64,000 nt of DNA from Viola odorata. Taxonomy: Eukaryota > Streptophyta > Magnoliopsida > Malpighiales > Violaceae. Positions 55,750 through 64,000 of the stretch are shown piece after piece. Position 1 is the stretch's first letter; every line of letters starts with the position of its first letter. The notes beneath the pieces are model-generated. The model saw only the letters and a program-made list of their open reading frames with translations, was not told where the DNA came from and did no database searches. A program made the position numbers and the translations under genes. The DNA lies in contig OY829541.1 in assembly GCA_963691705.1 (NCBI GenBank), positions 68,171,189 through 68,235,188 on the forward strand. Reading direction: 5' to 3'.

Positions 55750-56531
55750 GGTGGGGTGGAAAGGGACACGTGGCCCGATGAGATTGCCGGTAGTACAGAG
55801 CTTTGGTGAGACCTCAGCTGACGCGAAGGTCGAGGAGAGGAGAGGAGAGGACAGAGGAGGAGGAAAAAAAATTGAAAGAGGTGAGCGCGAGAGGGGTGAG
55901 ATGGTGCGGTTTTTATTTATTGAAGTGAAGAGGGGTGATTTGTTTTCACCGCGGTTAATAATTGAAATGGAGTGGTGAATTAAATTTAAAGTTTTTACAG
56001 TGGTTGAAAAGAATTAATGATGTGGGGCCATTGTCTACAGTGCGTGATTAGTGGATAAGCGGCAATGTTGGGTCGGCTCGCTCGAGGAGCGAGAATATTG
56101 GGTGGGGCGTCAAATCAGAACCGTTGGTGTAGGTCGAGATTCAATCATGACCGTTGCTTGCATATTTCAGAAAATTCCTGATCCAACTAAAAAAAGAAAG
56201 AAAAACAAATTAACTTTTTAACCAAATTTGAAAAATAGTTTATGTTTACTTTAATTAACAACAATGTCAGATTAAAAAAATACAATTAAACTTACTCGTG
56301 CTTTGTTTTGAACTGCTTAGGAACATACTACTGACTTGTGCATTACAAAATTATTTTAAAGTATGATCGTAAATTCGAACCAAATGAAAAAATCTCTCAT
56401 ATCAGCAAAACCAAGTTCTCAAAAAGTGGAAGAGGAAGTAATTTCTCTTGCCATGAATGGTAAAGCCCATATACCCAATAGTCAAGTCAATAGGAGTGAA
56501 TGAGAAGCTATTGCAGTTCCTTTTTCCAGTG
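55750..56531. promoter_or_regulatory. 5' flank of the ankyrin gene up to the third retroelement
   Basis: The first 130 bp or so are purine-rich GAGAGG repeats on the plus strand, which is a CT-rich leader on the transcribed strand of the ankyrin gene. The remainder is AT-rich. It ends with the target copy CAGTG (56527-56531) of the LTR element. Confidence 0.5.
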
Positions 56532-57389
56532 TGTTGGGAAAAAATCACATTTTCCCCGCCCAGGATCGAACACAATCAAACATACAGCAAGCAGCAAACA
56601 AATACAACACCGAGGATTTACGTGGAAAACCTCCAATGAGGAAAAACCACGGGACCAACTCCGAACAATCTTCACTAATAATAAATTATTAGTCTTACAA
56701 TCACATCAGGATGCTCAACAACATCCCTTTCACAATCTCTCAGGATGTTCAACAACATCCCTTTTACAATCTCTCTCAACTCAATCTCTCATCTAGATCG
56801 AGGAGACACAATCTAGAAAAATAAATACCCTCACTGGTTTATTTTTCTCTCAATCACAAACAAGAAAAATACTCTCTATTTTTCTCTCTCTCGGATACTC
56901 AACAGTATCTCTCTCAATCACAGATCAGTTGCTCTTCATTGCAACTGATCTCTCTCTAGCAGCTACATCGTTGCAAGCTTGCTCTGCTTCACCATCCATC
57001 TACTGCCATGCCTATTTATAGGCATTACCAACACCAAAATGATCACACGGTGATCATGAGGAGTCCAAATTGGCTTCTCATTTTTCCTTTCTAGCACAAC
57101 CTTTTCTTTATTCCAACACACTCATCACATGCCCACCAATCAAAGGAAATCATCACACGCACACACCTTCCACTTTTCTTTTCTTCATGTGCTGCACACT
57201 ACTTTTCCATTGACAATATGCACCCATTGTTCACATGGTGCCCACCGTCCACTTTACATGCATCCACACTACATGCATTTTCCTTGCTTTTGTGCTGCAC
57301 TAATTAATTGACTCCTTCAATTAATTTGGCTGCCTCCTGCACACCTTCCTTTCTTTCTTTACAGCTATCAATATGAGCTGGACACAACA
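56532..57389 (-). repeat. Left LTR (3' LTR) of the non-coding element
   Basis: The 858-bp LTR has TG...CA ends. It contains a tandem pair of about 37-bp units with the core CAACAACATCCCTTT near 56705-56780, and CT-rich stretches. Open frames inside it recur exactly in the other LTR and are not genes. Confidence 0.93.
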
Positions 57390-58091
57390 ATTCTCCCCCT
57401 CCAGCTCATATCACGGGGAATCATCACCAATCCTTCTTTTTTTTTTTTTTTTTTTTAACCTCGGTTCAAACCAATCGGTAACCAATCTTCATACATCTAC
57501 ACTTCAACGATCTCCCCCTCAATTAAAGTACCACCAGGCCCACCATCTGAGCCCGACAATCTCCCTCTGAACGAAGCTCTACACAGTCCTCAACAGGACC
57601 CACCGACTTCAAGTTCCTTTCGGAGATTCACCGTACTTTAAAATTCACCATCAAACTGAGTAAGCCTACCAATTTGGCCCATCAACTTGCACGAAATATG
57701 GAATTCACCCATCATACTTCGAACTCAATCTATTGGCCCACCGTTTTAGCTCATCAGTTTGGAGATTCGTTGTGTGCCGCCACTGCACCAGACCTCGTGC
57801 ACTAGGTCTGTGCCATCATCAACATACTCCCCATCAATCCATCAGATCTACTCCGCAAGCTCATCGAACCTTCGGTTCCGATCAAAGCCCATCTCATAGG
57901 CCCAACCGGACCTTCAGCTCTACATGCCCAATCGAACCTTCGATTCCGATCAAAGCCCATCTCATAGGCCCAACCGGATCTTCAGCTCCGCATGCCCAAT
58001 CGAACCTTCGATTCCGATCAAAGCCCATCTCATAGGCCCAAAAGGATCTTCAGCTCCGCATGCCCATCGAACCATCAGCTCCGCTACCAGT
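57390..58091. repeat. Interior of the non-coding element with a 68-bp tandem repeat
   Basis: After the purine tract comes a 20-base T run near 57437-57457. From 57864 to about 58070 there are three 68-bp units (starts at 57864, 57932 and 58000, with a partial at 58067). They contain CCCATCTCATAGGCCCAA and TCGAACCTTCGATTCCGATC. The short open frames across this array simply follow the repeats. Confidence 0.85.
58078..58089 (-). other. Primer-binding site of the non-coding element
   Basis: TGGTAGCGGAGC on the minus strand is identical to the 12-mer at 19048-19059 in the gag-only element. This shared site suggests the same tRNA primer and perhaps the same helper element. Confidence 0.7.
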
Positions 58092-58949
58092 TGTTGGGAA
58101 AAAATCACATTTTCCCCGCCCAGGATCGAACACAATCAAACATACAGCAAGCAGCAAACAAATACAACACCGAGGATTTACGTGGAAAACCTCCAATGAG
58201 GAAAAACCACGGGACCAACTCCGAACAATCTTCACTAATAATAAATTATTAGTCTTACAATCACATCAGGATGCTCAACAACATCCCTTTCACAATCTCT
58301 CAGGATGTTCAACAACATCCCTTTTACAATCTCTCTCAACTCAATCTCTCATCTAGATCGAGGAGACACAATCTAGAAAAATAAATACCCTCACTGGTTT
58401 ATTTTTCTCTCAATCACAAACAAGAAAAATACTCTCTATTTTTCTCTCTCTCGGATACTCAACAGTATCTCTCTCAATCACAGATCAGTTGCTCTTCATT
58501 GCAACTGATCTCTCTCTAGCAGCTACATCGTTGCAAGCTTGCTCTGCTTCACCATCCATCTACTGCCATGCCTATTTATAGGCATTACCAACACCAAAAT
58601 GATCACACGGTGATCATGAGGAGTCCAAATTGGCTTCTCATTTTTCCTTTCTAGCACAACCTTTTCTTTATTCCAACACACTCATCACATGCCCACCAAT
58701 CAAAGGAAATCATCACACGCACACACCTTCCACTTTTCTTTTCTTCATGTGCTGCACACTACTTTTCCATTGACAATATGCACCCATTGTTCACATGGTG
58801 CCCACCGTCCACTTTACATGCATCCACACTACATGCATTTTCCTTGCTTTTGTGCTGCACTAATTAATTGACTCCTTCAATTAATTTGGCTGCCTCCTGC
58901 ACACCTTCCTTTCTTTCTTTACAGCTATCAATATGAGCTGGACACAACA
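58092..58949 (-). repeat. Right LTR (5' LTR) of the non-coding element
   Basis: This is the second 858-bp copy, 1560 bp to the right of the first. I found no differences by eye. In this orientation it is the 5' LTR and would carry the promoter. Confidence 0.93.
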
Positions 58950-61900
58950 CAGTGATCAGTGTGACTCAGTCAATTTTCTTTATGACTCAATTCCTTTATG
59001 AAAGACTGACTAACATTGCTTGTTTTTTTCACTTTGTCTCCACGCTCACGGCTCGACAGCACGAAGAACAAGATCATATTATACAATAGAGTAAGATCTT
59101 ACCAGACGAGAGTGCTGACAGATTCTGATACTCTGCATCAATAATCTTTCATTCTCTACCATAGAGTGACATTCATCTAATCACGTCCTGAGAACAAAAC
59201 AAACATGTGTTCTTTTAAGTTTTACTACGTACCAAAATTATAGTTAATTTATGCTTTTGAGAATTCTAGTTTCACTTTTCTTACTTACAACTTGTGTTTT
59301 GTACTTTCATTAAAAACAATATTCCACATCTAAACTTGTCATGCACTATACTCTGTAGTTTGTTTGAAGGATCCTACTTAATTAAAAAACTTTAATTTTT
59401 TCTTGGGTCTAAATTTATATCGGTATTTTTATCACAAATGAGCTTAGTTGATTATAATGGGTTGGTCCAATCAATAAGTGTTTAATAAGGGTATGGATTG
59501 GTAGGTATTCGATACTATTGTGAGTCCTAACCAGATGTTGCGGGGCGATAAGGGGTGCTTTATCTAAACTAGGGGGGATAACTTTCCTACTCTGATAGCA
59601 TTTCTGAACGATAGGTACCCTCAACAGCCGGTAGTGGTTCAGAGTTTAGAATTTCAAATAGTAATATTTTTTTAACCCAAAATTTTAAAAATTTTCATTT
59701 AATTTTTAATTTTTTTATATATTTAATATGAGATTTTAATTCGCATATTTTATAATCAATTTAGCTGTCTTTATCTTAGATTATAAGAATCATTTATTTT
59801 GTTCTAATACAGATGGATTTAAAATGCAAAATTTAATTTGATGAGCAAGCTCTGTACACTTTGTGAAGTAACCTTATAGGAATTACGACTTTGGAGAGGA
59901 TCGGCAAAAATCTCGAATACGTACACCTGTACGGTTATCCATGGTAGAGACCCACCAGGGAAATGGGTCCACCTGAAGTTCATGATATCACAGTACAGCT
60001 GGATGTACGACAGTTTTTCTGCATCGTCGTCAGTACAGATCCCCATGGTAAAAATTCAGGACAATATTGTCCGTATATTATAATCCACGTCACATAAAGC
60101 TAAATTAAGCAGCAGCTAGGTAAGCCAAGTATGAATTATTGATTGATGGGCTTGATTAATTGATTTACCTAAATTAAGTTCCACGTGTCAGTCTAATTAA
60201 GGAAGGAAGACTATATGGTACTAGTTAGCAAGTGTTGAAGCGTCGAGCCTTTCTTTTAAGGATTTTAAAGGAAACAACTTAAATCAAAATGTGTGGTGGA
60301 GGATAAATTTTCAGTAATTAAGTAATTAACATTCGAGTTTTAAGCTTCAAACTATAGTAAAAGCTCGCTTAATTTTTTGTTAAATTAATTTTTAATTAAA
60401 TATAAAATATCAAGATTCAGACTTTTAATTAAGTACTGTTTAGTTTTAGAAGTTCAATACAATGTAAACGAACGATTATAATATTAATAGAATCATGGTT
60501 TGTTGTAAGTGAGACATAAAATCCAATATTTGCTTAATTTGGAGAAAAATGACATGATTTGATAATAATAATAATATCGTAAACCCTAAAATAACAAAAA
60601 GAACAGTTTAAATTTCCTCAAATTAGAAAATAACAGTAAATTCTGAAATTAATTACAAAAAATATTGAATAGTCTATTTTCTGATCTTTCAGAGTCGAAT
60701 TTGGACAATCTAGACCTTAATAAAATCTCGACAACATGATTTAACAATTATATTTTATTAGATTGATTCAGAAATTGTTAGATTATCTGTTTCACATTCG
60801 TATAAGCAGTGTAAGTTGTGAGTTACTAATAGTTCAATATTAATTTATAGCTAAGCTTCAAGAGGAAGAGATCCTTTAGGAATCCAAGTGTGGTGTAACC
60901 GGCAACTAAGTATAGTAAAAGCGAAGACCGCTCGCACGCGTGCGTATAGTAGTGCATAATAGCATTGTTGAACTACCACGGACCATAGTAGACTTAGTAG
61001 TAGCGACACGAAATTCCTTGGCGTACACATATTCTTCTTCTCTTTGTTCTTCTATAATTCCTCTAGTCCAATAACAAGTTAATCATGTTTTCTCACAAAA
61101 GTAAAAATAAAAAAATACTATAGCCATATAATTATAAAAAACCAAATCAATCTTATTATATGTTAGATTAATTATTAATTAAATATGAAAATGGTAAGAT
61201 TCAAATTCATCAATATTAATTTGGTCCACGAAACTATGGTATAATATAATACACTGACTAAGTTAAGATTCATAAAAGGCAGTGTATTTTTATAAATATA
61301 AATATAATTTTGTGAAAAGAAAAAAAATATATAAAAATATAAATAGAGAATGACATTCATTGAATTAGGGACGACGGACAAACTAATAGCATGCCCCCGC
61401 CGAACTAAGAAAACATACCGAAATCTTTGGATCATGAAACAAAATCTAGCTATATGGAAAAAACCCATGTCTTCTATTTATTTAAATCTCAATTGCAAAT
61501 CACTTATCATTAATGAGGATCATATCATCTACGAATCCAAAGAATCGCTATTTATAATTTATAATTTTAATTAAAAAAGAAAAGTCAAGATTATGACTCG
61601 ATCCACTTTTCAAGGCATTGATGTTGTAAATACTGCATTGTCCCTATCCTTCTTCGAGCTTTCGTTAGTTAAGTTTCATGAATTCGAATCCATTTAAAAC
61701 GTGCCCCTACAAGTGATCATATACAAAACAAAACTAATCACTGTTACTTTCAGTCATATTTTATCGTTAATTGTCTATCCCTCGCGTAAAAAAATAATTT
61801 TCTATGAATTTTGGATATCATTCGAAGCGTATGTTCTATTTTTAGCACGCGTAGCATGGTGTGAAAGTTTTCGATAAAAAAAATCTATTAAAAAATTCAA

Positions 61901-64000
61901 CGCTATATATTTTCGACGGATAATTAGCTAATGTTTGTACAAAAGAAAGTTGATTAGTTAATGTTTGAACAAAAAAAAGAAAAAAGACTTATGTTCATTA
62001 GGTGAGTGCTCGAGGGGAGCCAGCTCATGCGTCCATATGGATATGGGCAAAGGTTCGTGGTTACTGGTTCTCACATCATTTTTTTGCGAAGGTGTAGACT
62101 ATAGTGCACACGGAGGGGTACCCTACACTTTTATACTATAAATATGCACAGTAGCTAGCAGTCCAGTACCAAGTAGAGTTTTTTTTTCATTTTGGCGTTC
62201 AATTGGTTGCAAGGTTTATCCAAAATAAAAGCAATTAAAATTGCATGGTTTAGTAGAAGAAAATATAAATTCCTTCAAGTCGGTGAACTAAGTTGGACTA
62301 TGGAGGATTGAAGTTGACGCATATAATTAATGTTGGGAGCCCGGATTAATATTAATTAATCCTAAGATTATGACTTTAAGAAAACATCCACCGTCTAATA
62401 AAAATATAGTTTTGGGTGAATCTATTTATATATACATGGTGAAATATGTTACCCTATTGTTAATATAATTATTTTGTCGATTTTTTTTCCAATCCTACGG
62501 ATACCTCTCAATTCATTTCGAACAAAAAATTAATTTCAATCAAATAAATTCGCCCACAGTTTTAGAATAATACTCGATTATATTAAACGGGTTGAATTTG
62601 GAATTTAGACATTTTTAAGGAAATGTTAATGTTCATTCTCTATTTAAGATCTTAAATCAAATTTATACATTTAATGGCTGTAAATTTTTGTCCTACTCAG
62701 ATGCACAGCTGCACAAAAATCCAGGTCAAATATAGGCTCTTATTTCCTCACAGATTGAGCACTTGGATATTTATTTATACTGTTTTTTTAAATATAATTT
62801 TTTCTTTTGGTTTCTTAACTTGAATCGGAGATTTATAATTCTTCTTTGAAATTTTTTATTTCTTCAGATTCGCTCCGGGGATGAGAACATGTTCATCATT
62901 ATGGATTTGAATTCTAGCATTCCTTGCTGCCCGGGGACCTCATTTCCATTTTTCTCTTTTCTCATCTATTAAAAATATTACTCTTGCTAAAAAAAATAGT
63001 AATACGTAAACCGTCATTATTTTAAACTAAGCTATAGAATACATCCATGTACGAGTCTACACATTAAAAGTAAAGTGTTTTCAATAAATAATATTTTTTC
63101 AATTCATTTGCTTAATTAAAAAGTGATCAAACACACCATGCCAATCGGTTGTTGTAATTGTATGGATTATAAATATGTACAAATCAGAATTTTTTTATTT
63201 TTTTTATTTTTATGCTAGCATAAGACAATGACTCTACTTTGCTTTTGTTATTTTTTTTAGGCCCACAAAAAAAACTTGGACCCATAACGATCTTTGGCCC
63301 AATTCAATGGTTGGTGATCATTTCATTTGTCCTCCCTTTAATTCCATGCCTTTTCGTAGTAAAAAAGCTAAATTAAATCAAGTAATCTACAAAGAAACCT
63401 TTCTAATTAAACAACCAATCAAGACCCAAGACCATACGTGTAAGTTGTAACACTAGGCAAATCAGCATCAAGTTTAGTGGCAAAAGAAAAAACACAAGAA
63501 TCCATCTCAAATTTGAATCCCAAGCTAGGAATCTACAATCATTGAATTTTTTTTAAGTCACTTTGGCGCTAAGTCTTATCACTAACGCTAAAATTCAAAA
63601 GTTTAAGACATCTTAGAAAATTTTACTAAAAAAATCACTCCAAATACTTAATTTTTAAATCTCATTCGAGTAATATTGAATTTTAAAGAGAATGACTTTT
63701 ATAATAAAATTTTACTTTATTTTTATGATTCGAATTCGAAATTATAGTTAAAGATAGATAATTTTTTTTACCATTTGATCAGAACCACCGTCGATACATT
63801 ACATAGAATCTTTTAATAATTTGCTGCGGATTGCTATAAAAACGTACAGCTAAGTTAATTAAAGAATAAATATCACTTACGAGATAATCAATTATCAAAT
63901 GGCAAATGCCTTTTCTTGATTAGGACATTAGTTAACCCCAAGAAAGAGCAAACTAGATGTCTCCAACGCTCCCAACTAACCTCAATTCAAACGTTCAATC
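58950..64000. other. AT-rich region without a supported gene
   Basis: Over about 5 kb I find no exon chain, RNA gene or complete mobile element. Noted points are a less AT-rich patch at 59860-60060 that is open in more than one frame without a recognisable product, a TATA-like context near 62135-62150, and GGCCCA motifs at 63260-63265 and 63296-63301. The latter may belong to the promoter of a gene beyond the right edge. Confidence 0.55.
63260..63301. promoter_or_regulatory. Pair of site II-type motifs near the right edge
   Basis: GGCCCA occurs at 63260-63265 and 63296-63301 in otherwise AT-rich DNA. In this window such clusters mark promoters, so a gene may start beyond the right edge. This is a weak inference. 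Confidence 0.3.

Larger units (their letters stand above)
56532..58949 (-). mobile_element. Short non-coding LTR retrotransposon
   Basis: Two 858-bp LTRs (56532-57389 and 58092-58949) run TGTTGGGAAA...GGACACAACA and look identical. The target duplication is CAGTG (56527-56531 and 58950-58954). The element lies on the minus strand: the purine tract GGAGGGGGAGAAT is next to the left LTR (57390-57402) and the primer-binding site TGGTAGCGGAGC next to the right LTR (58078-58089). The interior is only 702 bp and encodes nothing recognisable. It is larger than classical TRIMs because of its long LTRs. Replication must depend on proteins supplied in trans. Confidence 0.93.

Noticed and set aside
57733..58252. 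Overlapping frames of 86-100 codons with Ser/Pro/Arg repeats
   Set aside because: They follow the 68-bp tandem repeat inside the non-coding LTR element and match no protein pattern.
61175..61574. Frames of 74-97 codons on both strands
   Set aside because: Extremely AT-rich, low-complexity translations with no recognisable motif.

Overview
This window is nuclear DNA of a flowering plant, almost certainly a eudicot. Genes have many short exons with GT-AG introns, the intergenic DNA is AT-rich, a MITE and three LTR retrotransposons are present, and every recognisable host protein belongs to a plant family. I can name neither the species nor the chromosome. Exon boundaries were set by eye from splice signals, reading phase and remembered family alignments. 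All eight complete multi-exon host models and the kelch gene close in frame.

Layout. At the left edge is the first exon of an unrecognised minus-strand gene (1-32). A kelch/galactose-oxidase-type membrane protein follows (1402-3748, +). Next come a plastid-type SET-domain protein of the Rubisco methyltransferase family (5199-8223, -) and TPLATE (8828-14229, +), which share a 604-bp divergent promoter. A gag-only LTR retrotransposon with seemingly identical LTRs (14326-20276) sits 96 bp past the TPLATE stop, and a TA-flanked MITE lies at 20570-20829. COP9 signalosome subunit 3 (21076-24342, -) is divergent from a phosducin-like/thioredoxin-fold protein (25166-26775, +). These are followed by mitochondrial-type ribosomal protein L13 (27313-29615, -) and a RAD21/SYN-type cohesin kleisin (30654-35686, -). 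An 11.4-kb Ty3/gypsy element of Tat type (36254-47637) has inserted into the divergent promoter between RAD21 and a mitochondrial ribosome recycling factor (48145-50506, +). An ankyrin-repeat protein (51153-55749, -) follows. A 2.4-kb LTR element without coding capacity (56532-58949) and about 5 kb of AT-rich DNA with no supported gene complete the window.

Host genes are mostly housekeeping: endocytosis (TPLATE), protein turnover (CSN3), organelle translation (L13, RRF), chaperoning (phosducin-like) and chromosome cohesion (RAD21). Their order interleaves, as I remember locus numbers, two paralogous Arabidopsis segments (At5g14260-14230 and At3g01780-01800). This suggests a less fractionated ancestral block.

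The most unusual material is in the Tat element. It carries an intact gag-pol of 1899 codons and a spliced antisense gene of about 759 codons. It also has an 18-bp repeat array, and a 69-bp repeat array whose units hold two hairpins with an almost constant 13-nt loop and compensated stems. A dispersed inverted motif CGGC-N5-GCCG recurs through its LTRs and non-coding parts. The two other retroelements are non-autonomous, lie on the minus strand and share the same primer-binding-site core.
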